This document shows, piece after piece, positions 10,992-23,480 of a DNA stretch of 64,000 bases. The notes beneath the pieces are model-generated. The model saw only the letters and a list, made by a program, of their open reading frames with translations, searched no databases and was not told the DNA's origin. Both the position numbers and the translations under genes were made by a program. The number at the start of each line of letters is the position of its first letter. Position 1 is the first letter of the stretch. The stretch spans positions 83,694,981 to 83,758,980 of the forward strand of contig OX344762.1 of NCBI GenBank assembly GCA_947034895.1, read 5' to 3'. The stretch comes from Rhytidiadelphus loreus. Lineage: Eukaryota > Streptophyta > Bryopsida > Hypnales > Hylocomiaceae.

Positions 10992-11483
10992 TTAGAACCA
11001 TGCTTTCCAAACTACAGCTCCCGCTCCGGCAACAGCTCCCGCGGTCAGCATAGCTGGCGCTCCAAGAAGTAAACCACCACCCATAGCAGCCGCTTGAACT
11101 GCAGAGTACAACGACCCTGCCGCTACGGCTCCGCCATTGGCGATGGCGGTGCTGCTCATCCAAGCAGCGGCGAAAGACCCCGCTGCAGGTCCTGCAGCTG
11201 TGAACCCGACGGCCTTCAACGTTAACGTTAATGCACCAGCCGTCGATGCCGCCACAGCAATGGCTGCTGCACCTCCTGTTGCCCCCACAACTCCTTTCGC
11301 TGCAGTGGCAGCGAAATTCAGAATGTGCCCACATGCACATTGGCACACTGCGCCGGCTACAGCGTCCCCCGCTGCGCCCGCAACAGCTGCGGTCCCAGTT
11401 AGAATCACAGGAACAGCATCAGCACTGTATGTGGCAGCACTTGCCACTCCCTTTGCAACGGAACTCAGTGTAGACAACGCCAT
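10992..11483 (-). CDS. IFI6/IFI27-like membrane protein, copy 1
   Basis: From the ATG at 11483 the frame runs 163 residues to TAA. The C-terminal half matches the Ifi-6-16 (IFI6/IFI27/ISG12) family: AVGFTAAGPAAG, then SSTAIANGGAVAAGS and a Gly/Ala-rich hydrophobic end finishing VVWKAWF. The whole protein is Ala/Gly/Val-rich with several likely membrane-spanning segments. In animals members act at mitochondria or ER in apoptosis and antiviral responses; the role in plants is not known to me. The frame stays open upstream of the ATG for more than 40 codons (VNSLDEGVVDLVVDLERS), and that extension is conserved in all three copies, so the true start may lie in an upstream exon. Convergent with gene A. 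Copies 2 and 3 are at 44166-44513 and 55685-56164. Confidence 0.8.
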   Translation of the reverse strand: MALSTLSSVAKGVASAATYSADAVPVILTGTAAVAGAAGDAVAGAVCQCACGHILNFAATAAKGVVGATGGAAAIAVAASTAGALTLTLKAVGFTAAGPAAGSFAAAWMSSTAIANGGAVAAGSLYSAVQAAAMGGGLLLGAPAMLTAGAVAGAGAVVWKAWF

Positions 11484-12074
11484 CGATCGTTCAAGATCAA
11501 CTACAAGATCAACAACACCTTCGTCTAGAGAATTCACAGAAAGTCGATTATCACAACGCTCGCTATCACGATTTGGTTCGGAGCAAAGGGGAGCGTTATA
11601 TGTGCATCCTACGTGAGCAATTTGCCTACTCGTGTACAGTAACTATGCTATCACTGCTTAGGTGCAACTGAAGCCCCACAGAGATGAAATTCTACTCAGT
11701 TTCTATTGAATGCACACAGATTTCTGTTTCTACTCTCACATTTATCTCCGATCCAATGAACAGATTCGTTGATGAAGCGTGGGTTTGCAGGATTTAACTT
11801 ACATATTCTTTGTGCATGAAATGTCTGTACAAGCAAAGACTTGATGGTTTCGTCAATTAGTACGTAAGTGTCTGCAATTGCCTTCGCCCAAGCGGTGTGT
11901 GGCGTGAGATCTGGCCGTCCGTGATTGAGTGGTTAGGATTCGAGCCACCGTCACCTAATGTCCTCTTCTACCACCAACTGTGAAATTCGATGTGCAGACA
12001 ATTAGTGTACTTGGGATTGAATTACTTTACAGTATATGGTACAAAAGAAGGTTCAAGAAGAGTTTGGGCATTAA

Positions 12075-13051
12075 CCCCTCAACGCCCAAGGGGCTCAAAA
12101 GTGGCCTCACATAGTTTGGAGGTACAATTCAAAGTGCTGTAATTTTTGCATCCAATGTCCAAATTTGATGAAACTTGTTGGAAAATTTGTGCATACTAGT
12201 CTAATTTGTGTGGTAAAATTTTCAGATCAATCCAAGACGAACTGAGTTTGTGACAGCCATTTGAAGTTCACAGGTTCAATTTCAATTTGAATTCAGCACA
12301 CTGCATTGTCATGGATGCAACTTCGGGGGCTTGTATCTCCTTCATTCGATTTTTTTTTTCAATAAATTTTTTTGGATTTTGTTCTTCTAGAAATCTAGTT
12401 GTTGTGGTAAGATTTTCATGGAAATCCAAGTTGTTTTGAATGTTTGGGAGCAATTCGAAGTTCAAAACCCTAACATTTTTTGGTTATTGTGAACTTCCGC
12501 GGCTTGTTACTTCTTCATCTTGAGTCCGTTTTCAAAAAATTTGGAGGCAAAAGTTGCGCATACTTGTCTAGTTTGTGTGGCTAAAATTTTGTGTCAATAA
12601 AAGAAGTAACGAGTGACTGAGAAGCATTTTAGTAGAAGTAGGTTGAGCCTTAGATGTGTTTTTTTCACCATTTTTTGCTATTTTTTTTACATTTCAAAGT
12701 TATTTTGCAAACACAATGAGTCAATTTAATGATTTTTTTTCCACCAATATGTTTGAATGTTGATTTCAAAACACTTTTTAGTTTAAAGTTTTTTCATTTG
12801 AGTAGGTTTAGAAATCAAATTTCACCTCCAAATGTATTTTTAGGAAATTTTCAGCATCTTTTTTCAACACTAAAACATTATAATCTTACAATCTATAAAG
12901 TCAAATGACTCCAAATTTGATCCACGTCATCTGCAATATGTAAACTACAAGATTGTACAATTGAGATTTTCATACCTTAGTGGCAAATAGACTTATAAGG
13001 CTTGAGAAACAATGATGTCTTTAAACCCAAAATGGCCTTGGCCTTGAGGGG
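12075..13051. mobile_element. TTAA-flanked MITE with CCCCTCAA ends
   Basis: The 977-bp segment begins CCCCTCAACGCCCAAGG and ends CCTTGGCCTTGAGGGG, with TTAA at 12071-12074 and 13052-13055. It sits at the right edge of gene block A, where paralogous blocks read GTTTGGGCATC and then a different MITE. The interior is AT-rich and non-coding. The ends resemble the other CCCCTAA/TTAA elements here. The right TTAA runs straight into GGTAAACCAGCCCATTA, a left end of the 1065 family. Confidence 0.7.
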
Positions 13052-13055
13052 TTAA

Positions 13056-16000
13056 GGTAAACCAGCCCATTACCGTTAGTTTTCCAATTCAGTTAGTAGA
13101 CTAGCCCAATTCCATTACCTAATTTTGTCCAAAAAACATCCAAATGTGTCCAAAAAACATCCAAATCCATTCTTTTTATGATAGAAATTAAAGCGTTCTA
13201 TAATAAAATCTGATTTTTTATGACAACAAGGGATAATGTGTCACTCCATTATTGGTGAGTATTTTGTACTTGACTTGGGTGGTTATGGGTTTTAGGATTT
13301 AGTATTTAGGGAACGTTTTCCAGTGTATCTTTTTACTTCAAAAATTTGTAACTAATTTTTATTAACTAATTTTTATTAACAAATCAAAAATTCAAAACAT
13401 AAACTTTCAAAGTAGGAAAATCTATTCATATTTTTTTAATTTTGTTTTATATAAAATTCAAAAAATATATAGGGGGTCCAAAGTTTTGTTCGAATGTGGT
13501 TTCTAATGGACACTCTAAATGACCCCGAGGTCACAACAAGATTATTTGACTCCATCATGGTTGGGTAGATTGATGGTAAACATCCTCCTAATGCTTGGGT
13601 TTGAACTCAATCATGACCACTTCACTGGTGCACCAAGACCAAAGTCATTTAGCTAAAGTCGCAAGTGCCTTCAAATTCTTTACACTATTTCTTTTAGGGT
13701 TTTTAAGATTTAGGTTGAGTGCAATCCAAACTTTTGTACATTCGGTTCAAATCCTAGTCAGTTTTGCATAGTAAAGTTGAATTGGAGAAGGAATAACTAG
13801 GAATACAATTATGAGAGTCATAACCGCAATGAAGCCTATTTTAAAACAAATGAGAGCCTCTCATTGGATGAGGAGAGACATGCTATTTTTCTCATATTAT
13901 GGGGTTGCTTTAGTGTTGCAATGGCCTTCTTTTAGACCTTCAATTGAGTATGGTTGACCAAGATCCCATCATCCAACATTGAGGTTATGTCATGGGTAAT
14001 GAGAAAATAGAGTTGCTATAAGAAATAACATCCGTTGCTACTACCATGGCTCAGCATATTATTTCTCATAATGAGTCTCTACTTTCATATCACCCAGCTT
14101 GCAATTGGAAGAAGGAGGGCTAAATCTTATATGTTCTTATAGTCCAAATCTCCGTTCTAAAAAAGCACATAGGAACTTATTATTTACTACTAATGATAAA
14201 ATTTGGAGAACATGAATTAATTTTTTGAACAAGCCTTTGAATTAGTTGCATTTAGTCTATGAATATAAAATTAACCAACTACAAAATAGAGTGTATTTTG
14301 TTACATTTATTCATCAATGTGAAAAAATATGAATTTTTGCACTTTGGGTATACAAAACTAGATGAGCTCTAGCCTTTGCTTAATGTAAGTAAAGCACGGA
14401 CTAAAATTATTAATAGTAGCATAATGCTTTAGCAATCCTTTTTGTTTCATAGCATTTTTAATTAGCTTGACTACAAATTTTACCTAAGTTGTTACATGTG
14501 AAGAAAAAGCTCATTTGGTGTCTCAAAATTTCCATACATTTGACGAAAATTGATTTATTTTGATTGTATTTTGTTCATTGAGTAATAACATCTATATTGA
14601 TCACAAAAGTCTATTATTGGTTTATGTTTTGCCTTAGTATTCCAATTATAAAATTTGCTGAAAAATTATTGAACATTAGACTCTAATCATAGAGCCAAAT
14701 TACATATCTAAATTTGCTACATTGCAAAAGCAAAATCATTTTATATTTTTGTACTTCAAGCCATGTGTACATTATAAGTAATAAAAAAATCAATTTTTTT
14801 GGTGAAAAACAAATATCTACTCTTGAAAACTTTTAAGCAAATGTAATTCATATATAAGATCAATTATGGTATTGGTTGAAGGATTAGAATTTTTACAAAA
14901 AAGATCAATCGTCATGAAGAAAATGATAGTGTATAAAAATCAACAATAAATAGTAAAATTTTGAATAGATAGGTTTATCAATATGTAAATTGGAATTTTT
15001 TTTTCACACACTTTCTAAGAACACTCTCTATAAATATAGTTTGAGAAATAGTCACAATCTCTATAAATTTATTTGATCTCCAATGAACATACACAAACTT
15101 CTGTTGAAAGCCCCCATCTCAATAGTCATTTATATTATCAATATGGCAGTTCATTCCTAGAGTTCATTCTAAATCTATCTACTATCATTTTGTTGTAGCT
15201 AATTTTTGTAATTCAAGAAAAATTTGAGAAAGAAAGCATTTTGAAATTTAGGTTGAACTCTTCTTGTAGCGTAGGTTGAAATCTTATATAATTACTAATT
15301 TACACATCCCCTTTTACGGGATTTAAAACAATATCAATCAAATTGGCATTGTTTCCAAGAATAGAGAGATTTAATAAAATTGGCTTCATTTTGCTATATT
15401 GTTGACACAACTACATCCATTTGAAAATTTAACATTGTAATTTATTTTGTAATGATCAAGGTTAAATTTGCAAATATATTTCAATTCAATATTGGAACTT
15501 TCTACAATACAAATACAAATGATGTAAAACTACCATTACAAACTCTTCTTACTTGAAGACTTTTGAAAACATAAAAAACATTACTTTTGTCACCATAGTC
15601 ATATAAATTTATGAAATAAAAAGTCCTATAAACATATTGTAGAGTAAGGTAGCAACACCTAATTGCAACACTTTTTATTTTTTGACACCTAAAAAGTGAG
15701 CTTGAATGAATACTTCTATGACTCAAAACCAATACAACTTATTCAAAAGCAACCAATGTGAGGTGCAAAGTTTTTTTGAAGCAACTAGCATAAGTTGAGA
15801 CTAGTGTTGTGCTGGTATGTAAAAGTCAAATATACATATGGTATGGGTAACTACACTAGTAGGTCATACCTAACCTAACAAGTCTTGTTTGTGGACATAC
15901 TAAATAGATACCCTTACTAGGGTAGTACAGTCAAAGTTACCAACCTCAAATTATACCAAAGGATTTTTTCTCAATTATTTTGGATAGTGTAGAAAGCGAT

Positions 16001-17340
16001 CTTTACCTACATCAGGGTGATGTAGGTGTTTACATCTATATATATGAATGAAATTTACAAAATGTCAATGAAACTTAAATTATTCATCCAAAACAATGTA
16101 CATTCATTCGAAAAAGAACAATATTGTTCTAAGAATATATTGTAATTCACTACTATCATTTCTTAGACAAGTCTCCTATAACTCAAAAGTTTTTAATATA
16201 GCAATAAAGGAAAAATAGTTCTTTTTGTAGGTTTAAGGTAAATTTATATATAGTTGTATTGTTTTGATGAAATTGTTTAGATTTTAAAACATATCATATA
16301 TATCAAAAACATACTAAAATCATACTTTCAAAACAAATCATACATGCTAAAAGACATTAATCCTTCAATCTCTAAAGATCAAATTGGTGTTGAACAACCA
16401 AATGAAAATTCAAGTAGGTTCCTATAAAGTGAATTTTGAATGGATCTTTTTTAATTTTTGATACAAAATGTAGACATGTATTGCCTCGTTGGGAATATAA
16501 TTTTTCTTCCAATTGAATTATGTTGCCCAAAGTTTTATTGACAAGGCACACAACTTCAAGCAACAACTATGTGAACAATTCTTCTTCTACCTTTGAAAAT
16601 TAATAACATGATATATGAAGCAATTGTAAAAAATACCATATATAGTGCAAACATCTCACTTAAGGAGTTAAAGGTTGTTGCCCTTGTCTAGCAAGGTCAA
16701 AGAAAAAACATTTTTTTCTAACTTTGAATGCCATAATCATTCAATCTACAAATCAAGATTTCTGAATTTTTGTCACTCATTTCCATTTTAGTCTACTACA
16801 AGTTTGTACATTTGAATTTCAAAAAGATATCATTTTTTCATTTTTTTCTCACTAACCTAAAAAGTGGCAGTTTTTAACAATTTATGACCAAAATGTGCCC
16901 TAGTCCTTTTAGTGGTTAAAGACCAGTCATTCAAAGTTTGATCAATGAATGAATGCAAACATATTCCAAACACACCAAAAGCTCACAAAGTCTTGAATTT
17001 TTTCATCAATCTAAAAGTTTGTGGATTCTTGCATTAATTCTCTTGCATTTGCACAATACAAATTTTGAGAACGTTCATTTACAAGTATCTTATAGTTCAA
17101 GGACCGTAGGTCAATTTTTTTTTTCTTCTAAATTGCCCAAAATTTCAATCATTTTGAACTTAAAGAAAAAGAAAATATTTGTGAAAATTTTAAATATTTG
17201 TAATCAATTTTAGAAAGAATTTCCAAATTTTGGTTTCAAATTTTATTGAAAAATATTGGTAAGTGCAATAACTATAGTTCATCTAACCATATGGATATGA
17301 TTTATGAATCATAGTTTAAATCTTTTGTTTTATAAGCCAT
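13056..17340. other. Long AT-rich intergenic DNA with repeat remnants
   Basis: No gene seen. It begins with an orphan left end of the GGTAAACC family at 13056. About 16370-16920 is a diverged copy of the element at 52023-52596: shared features are GTAGGTTCCTATAAAGTGAA (compare GTAGGTACCTATGAAGTCAA), the TTCAATCTAC tract, and a run of pyrimidines before CTAACCTAAAAAGTGGCA. The rest is low-information sequence dense in stops in all frames. Confidence 0.5.
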
Positions 17341-17687
17341 CATTAGATTACTGTGAAGCTGCCCTGTCATCTGGCCCACGAAACATTTCAAACACTCAAC
17401 AGTTGATGAGCAGAACATCACATTTGCTGCTACGATTTTGGCCTCCTGTGCAAACGTAAGAGCTTGTAGTCTCAGGAGGTGTCGAGGATGTCTGGTGGAG
17501 GTTGAAAGAGACCTGCGTCGATTTCAGTGACTATGAGAGCCGAAGTGACCCTGCGCAGATAAATGGACTCACAGATGAGTAAAATGTACTGCCCTGAAAC
17601 CACTAAAAAAACGAGAAACTAATTATCTTCAATCTGTCGAGCGTCCTTAAGTACACGATACAATGGTCCAAAATACCAGGAACATAC

Positions 17688-20600
17688 CAAGGTGCTGCTG
17701 CTTCCTGGATTGCAATAATTGCCTCTCGAGGTGTGTTGAAGAAAGCTGTTGGCAGCCTACAAAATTCAGACACATTACGACTGGTTGGTCAATTTGCAAT
17801 CAACAAGCTCTCCCACATCCGAACATGCCAGAGGTAATGAGTAGAACACAACAAAAGGTACTACTTATAAGGAAGTTAAAACTTACTTGCTGTAATAAAC
17901 CACGCTTGGCATCCTCGTCCCCACCATAACAAGAGGCTCACCAATTTTCTGCTTAAAAGATTACACACACAAACGTTATTTCAGCAAGGTTTCCTACTAC
18001 CCAAATAGAAATGTATATCTCTTTCCAAATAGTCCTTAGTACAAAATCCCGCTGATTGAAAAATTCAAAAACCCTATTTGACAAGCTTAGAACGCCACTG
18101 TTCCTACAACATGTCACGATTCTATAAGGCATAAGAAATTCATTCTTTGGAAGGATGGGCAAAACATCCTACTGCTGCTGTTAACACGTCTCGTTTCTTT
18201 TGCTAACCAGAACTTTCTAAATTTTCAAACCATTTCTCTCCTTGGGGTAGAGACAAGAAACACAGTGAACACTGTGCCTTACTCTAATAGCAATTCCCTC
18301 ACTAAACTCGAAATAACCGGTGGAAGTAATCTATTAGTCACAAGGCAGAAGCAATGCAACACTTTAGAGGGGAAAATCTGTGCAATTAACCTCCTCACAA
18401 AGCACACCTGTCCACGGTGCTACCTATGAATTTGACTGCTACAGACTCACTACAGCCTAACGACCAACAGGTCCATGATCTAGACAGTCAGTACTGCATA
18501 TCATGATACTGTAAAAGCACAACCATCATTTACAGGGTTTCAGTGGGAGGGTATGAACCTGTTCTTTTGCAGCAGCGTATGCTACATGCCGAAGAGGAGC
18601 TTGGCGAATACTATCAGTCAAACTGTACACAGGGGTCAAGAATATTCCCAAAAAACAAGCCATCACTGTTGTGTGGACTATCCACATTGGCAGAATGGGC
18701 TTCGCAGACTGAGCCTCTTCCTTAATCTCCACTGGCTGGAGTCGCGAACCAAACTCTGCTGTTCCAAATGTCACTATTCCAGCAAGTGCAAACAACACAA
18801 CCACAAACTGATGCAGACACCCTTCACTTACGAGTCTTCCTATTTCGGCAGCCTGCATTCGAGGGCAGGCTTCGTGATAATGAAAACATTTATCCAAGAC
18901 GAGGCATCTAATGACTGGTGCTCCCTCTTCCTTTCAAGTGATTACAAGCAAGCCAGTCAGTCGGTGAGAATCTAAATATATGATTCTCAACTGCTTCACA
19001 GAAGGAGACATAGGAATCGAGAAACTTACCACTGAATCACCAGAATTTGGAGACAGGCTGGTAAAAACCAGAACCCTACCGCTACTGATAGATACAGTAT
19101 TGCAGGTACAAGGCATGAGAGTACCCCACCCTTCTCTTGTGATGCACCCTGGGATGCATGCACAGCGGCAAGTAGTGCAATTGCTGGCGCTACAGGCAAG
19201 TAATATGACGGCAGCTGTGCGATGCGAATCAAAAATGGTGAATTTAGTGCTACAAATCTGTCACTCATCTCTGTTTAGTACAGAAGCATAATAACACCAT
19301 CCACATCATTGAAACTCTACATGTCTCTTCTGTATACCATTACTAAAGAAACACAAGAAATTCCAGAACTATTTACCTGATTCAAGGAGAACGCGAAGAG
19401 CACAAAACCTGCAATCAGTCAACTTGCTGCAAAAGAAGGGAGCTTTTGACATCTCTTGGCCTTTCGCCATGACTGTCTCCATGGACCAGTAGGTAGAAGT
19501 GCTGGAGGTAGCGACAATGACCAAGGAAAATACATAACAGCTACCACAGCCAAACCATACCACCACGGCCTACCTCCATGATGATTGACACCTCGTATGA
19601 ACCGCTGCATGCCACAGTTGTTCTCATTAAATTGCATGATTGACAAGAAAACCGGACAAACAACAAGTTTCATGTCTCATGTCTATCAATAAGTTTCATG
19701 TTTATTGCAGACAGGTCGAGGGAGTGTAGAAAGCTAGTACCTCAATATGTGGTAGCCAAAAAAGGTGTGAATGTAAGAAACTCCGTGCTTTGCAGTCATT
19801 AATCCATACTAAGGTATATTAATAAGTAGTAGCGCCAGGATACCGTTCCAATATGGCATCTCCTCACTGCCAGCAACACCAAAAAAGAAACCATACTAGT
19901 GTCAAATTACAATGCATTTAGGTATACATACTTGGCAGAAAATCAATGGAGAAATTTAGTGTGCTCAAAAATTGTGCTCAGCTGAATTGTCCAACTGACC
20001 AATGTTGGTTGCCACATTGATAAAACGGCGTTCATAAGATCTAGAATGCAGTGCACAGGGCCTTCAGAAAAATGCATGGACAGCATCCACTTGCCCACAA
20101 TCACATCAAAGTGATCCGATATCCTAATAAAAAGTAGCATCACGGATCTTACACAAGGACGTCTAAAAGCTCTCCCGTACTTAGAAGAAACAACGCACAG
20201 ACCAAGACCTGCAGTCTCAAAACCGAGTCCGTCAGGGTACACCACACACTAGTACTGAAGCACAACGAAATGAAAAAGTGCAAGCGAAAGTATTTCTCCA
20301 AGAGATGCATAGCCTCAGGGATAACAAAAACACGTAAATGCATCTTTGAACTCAGAAATTGGTTGCCAGTTGCGAATATCAAGCTTGACATCCATTAGGA
20401 TGCAAGAAATACTCACGGGAAATGCAATCCCAATGGGTCCTTTTGAAAGACATGCAAGGCCCATAAAGATCGCGGAGACTGAATAACCCCATTCATGCTT
20501 GGAAGGGGTAAACTTACGGCCAACATAACCCCAGAAAAAACTCAGCAATGATCCCCCAAGCATACTTGTCAGAAGCATGTCGGACAAGGCCGTGCTTCCC

Positions 20601-22381
20601 CACGCCACAACCTTCACCAACACGTTAATGCAGATCACGCATAAAAGACTCACACAACCTCAAATACAAACATACAGAAAGACGAATCATAACAGCAAGC
20701 TATGAAACTGATACTGCAGCAGTTGCAAGTTCACTTAATTGATTAACCCCTCGAGGAACAGGAGGCCCAAACTGGGACTCAGGTCATTTTCAGCAGGTCA
20801 CATGGAGACTTACTTTTGTCCTATGATTTTTAATCTCTCATCATTACACGTAATGTTCTACACTAATTCTAGTGATATAAAACTTGACTCCAATCACTTT
20901 GGTCCATAACATTCTATATCAAATAAAACTATGAATCCTTTGAGGGGTCCTAGAGTGGTTAACGATAAGGTCAATCACGCAATCGACATAGTTGATCGAC
21001 AGCAAAAAGGAAATGAATTTTGAACTGACCTCGAGATTGAGAGCAAATGCGGCAATTGTGATGACCGCAGGAACATAATGATCTCCCGTAGGTGATGATT
21101 CATCTGATTGTGTATCAAACGATGTCCTTAACCCGAACTCCTTCACGGTCACAAGGAGGCCCAAGAGAAGCCCTGATGGTAACCTCAAGGCCGCAACACT
21201 CGGCCCCAACAATTTCCCCTGCAATTCAAACACCATCACAAACTCTTGAGGATTCTTGAAAGGTGATTTTGTTTAGCCCCTATAGAATCAATAAATCATG
21301 ATTTTAGAATGATCAATTTGATTAATCATAATAGAATTCAAATTGGGTCAAATTTCGTATCCCCAGAATCAGTGAAGAACATTGCATGTGTTGGTCAAAT
21401 AAATAAAATTGGACTAAAGAAAGTTTCCATGTGACCCCTACTAAAAAATGCAAATATACATACGGCCCAATTTGGGACTGTTGGTTAGAATTTGGGGTGG
21501 CTTACCGAAAGGGCCATCAACCAGTAGATGAAGATGGGCTTGTCAAAGCGAGGCTGTGCATTGAACTGCGGAGTGATGTAATCGCCTGTCAATAACCTAG
21601 CGCACACACCATTTCACTAACATGATGTGAGACGACACTACAATGAACACAAGACTTAATCCTAAAAGACGAAGGATTCCTGGATTCAAAATGGCCCATT
21701 CGATTGATTATATTGTAAAAATACAATTCAGATGGAGCCAAATTCTATAGCACCAGAATTAGTGAAGATCATTGCATTTGTCGGTCAAAGGATTAGTAAA
21801 AATTGGACAAATGAAAATCCCCATATGATCCCTACTCAAAACTGCCCCAAAAAACAAAAAGCATGAGGCCTAATTTGAGCCTCTTGATCCTTTATTAGGA
21901 GTGCAATCACACTCATGCGCACACAAGAGTTAACCCCTGAAGACTCAAAGAATGAGAGTTTTCAAATGTCCAATTCGATTGATCAGATAGTGAAAAACTA
22001 GGATTCAAATAAGACCAAACTTTATATCACCACAATCAGCAAAAAACATTGTACTCGGTGGTCAAAGCCCAAATACAATCAGATACAAGAAACTCCCTTA
22101 CTGACCTACTAAAACCTGCCCAAAAAAACTCAATTAGGGCTTCAGATTACCTACATTTGGCGAGCGGCCTCCGCAAAGAGAGGCTCCGTGTCATCGACAA
22201 GGCCTGCAACAGCCAAGTTCCGAAACCAAGCAACCCCTGCCAACACGCACACAATGGCCGCGCCCCACAGCATCCGCTCCATTGGCAAGTTCCTCCAAAT
22301 TCGAAAACAACATTGGCTTGCGTAACGCACCCCAAGCACCTCCTCTTGCCACTCTCTGTTCACCATCATTTGCCTTGCCAT
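17688..22381 (-). CDS. ArnT-like integral-membrane glycosyltransferase, bacterial type
   Basis: Exons I can place on the minus strand: 22381 (or 22282)-22155, 21596-21506, 21218-21030, 20611-20417, about 19604-19377, 19214-19030, about 18870-18559, 17948-17887 and 17756-17688. Those that join directly do so in phase; parts between 20417 and 19604 and the 3' end are unresolved. Spliced reading gives family landmarks in order: VDDTEPLFAEAARQM then TGDYITPQFNAQPRFDKPIF (first luminal loop with acidic residues), ALSDMLLTSMLGG, MGLACLSKGPIGIAFP, RFIRGVNHHGGRPWWYG, YFPWSLSLP, LPSYYLPVAPAIALLAA and GEPLVMVGTRMPSVVYYSK. These are typical of bacterial, especially cyanobacterial, ArnT/PMT_2-type transferases that use polyprenyl-phosphate sugars. 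It was therefore probably acquired from a prokaryote or the plastid ancestor and gained introns. An in-frame TGA at 19421-19419 falls where the family commonly has Trp; either this copy is damaged or a 78-nt in-frame intron (19486-19409) removes it. ATGs at 22381 and 22282 are both possible; the first adds 33 residues. Confidence 0.75.
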
Positions 22382-22434
22382 TACACCTGGCAATCGAGAG
22401 CTCTGGCTTACGAAAACCTTTAGAGTTTCGTCTA

Positions 22435-22983
22435 ATGGAGCTGAATTTGGAACTCGACCAAGAGGTTCGGGTGATAAACTCTAATTCTGAAGAACTGATG
22501 GCATGTCGGAGCTTCAGTTGCGAACAATGTGAGAGGTACATTGCGAGGATGCTCACTGTCGAAAGTGAGAATTCGTGTAGACCTGTTGTTTCAAATGAAG
22601 ATCACTCCATTGATAGTAGCCAGGTATCCTATGCTGAAACAAGGAAGGACAAGAAGTTTGCCTGTGAAGAATCTACGCCAAGGGAATGTGACAGCAACAA
22701 GAGCACAGCCAGTGCATCGATTCCTAAGCATATCCTTGAAATGATTTTGAATGCTACTGAATTCGATCTGTACGTCCATGTGCATCTATATACTGACATT
22801 TGTAGAATTTTGAGAAGATGGGGAGAAGACGAATCGGGATATGGATGTAGTGAATGGAAGAGAAACCCTGCTGAGGCTGATGACACTTTCAGGCTTGGTG
22901 AAATTCTCAATACATCCCATATCGAAAGTAAAGATGTGTGGGCCCCGCAAATCCCGCACCCCCAGCCTCTCGAGTATAAATAA
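22435..22983 (+). CDS. Unrecognised 182-residue protein, divergent from the ArnT-like gene
   Basis: Open frame from ATG at 22435 to TAA at 22981-22983. The protein is acidic and polar. It contains a CxxC pair in SFSCEQCERYIARML near residues 28-42 and a hydrophobic patch (KHILEMILNATEFDLYVHVH) around residues 100-120. The start lies only 53 bp from the upstream ATG (22381) of the minus-strand ArnT-like gene, so the two would share a promoter or overlap in their leaders. The frame is open further upstream, but that part is antisense to ArnT-like exon 1. I recognise no family. An internal CAG|GTATCC near 22623 could be a donor, so the model may be incomplete. Confidence 0.4.
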   Translation: MELNLELDQEVRVINSNSEELMACRSFSCEQCERYIARMLTVESENSCRPVVSNEDHSIDSSQVSYAETRKDKKFACEESTPRECDSNKSTASASIPKHILEMILNATEFDLYVHVHLYTDICRILRRWGEDESGYGCSEWKRNPAEADDTFRLGEILNTSHIESKDVWAPQIPHPQPLEYK

Positions 22984-23295
22984 CAGGCTCTCGTAATCCG
23001 ATAATTCACATCTCTTTTCTGATTCAGGTCTTGCTTAATGTGAAACCATACTACGTCTTTTCTAACCCACATCCATGTGAAAGAATAGTGTATCGTCTCG
23101 CAGAAACTTGTGATGCATTTCAGAGAGAACAGTGCCACCTTAGCTTCACCTTGACATGAATTTCATGATGATGCCATTGGAAACAGAAGAACGGAGATGA
23201 TACTTTTAGCATTTGGAGTGAATTTGTGGTTAGAGGTTGTCCCTGTGCGGGCATACGCAACTGACAACAGAAACAGGATTCTGGCAGGGAGACGA

Positions 23296-23340
23296 AGCCG
23301 AAATTCAATCAGCCGAAATTCACGCAGCCGAAATTCAATC
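23296..23340 (+). repeat. Three 15-bp tandem copies
   Basis: AGCCGAAATTCAATC, AGCCGAAATTCACGC and AGCCGAAATTCAATC lie in tandem just upstream of the Dof-like gene. They are in the same open frame as it and would encode AEIQSAEIHAAEIQS if translated, but they lie before the likely start at 23481. Confidence 0.9.
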
Positions 23341-23480
23341 GAGAATTGAACTGGAGAGACGACGCTGGAGAAGCCCAGCAAGGCCTCTCATGCCTTGCAG
23401 CTTTTCAGCCTCACCATCACCGTCGATCTCAACACGTTTCCCAGCGTTCACTGCAACTCACTGACAGATTACAAGACGTG

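Larger units (their letters stand above)
8279..12063. repeat. Gene block A, the intact dispersed copy
   Basis: Homology to 38395-45050 (block in unit B), 53680-56700 (unit C) and 63895-64000 (unit D) begins around the shared motif CTCGATGATTCATTGGATT at about 8280 and ends at GAGTTTGGGCAT at 12063. The block holds gene A and the convergent IFI6/IFI27-like gene. This copy keeps exon 1 of gene A, which the other copies have lost, so it is closest to the ancestral structure. Confidence 0.85.

Noticed and set aside
11137..11616. Long plus-strand open frames opposite the IFI6-like gene (also 55933-56297 and 44133-44399)
   Set aside because: They are antisense shadows of a GC-rich Ala/Gly coding sequence; none shows a domain, and the minus strand has the family motifs.
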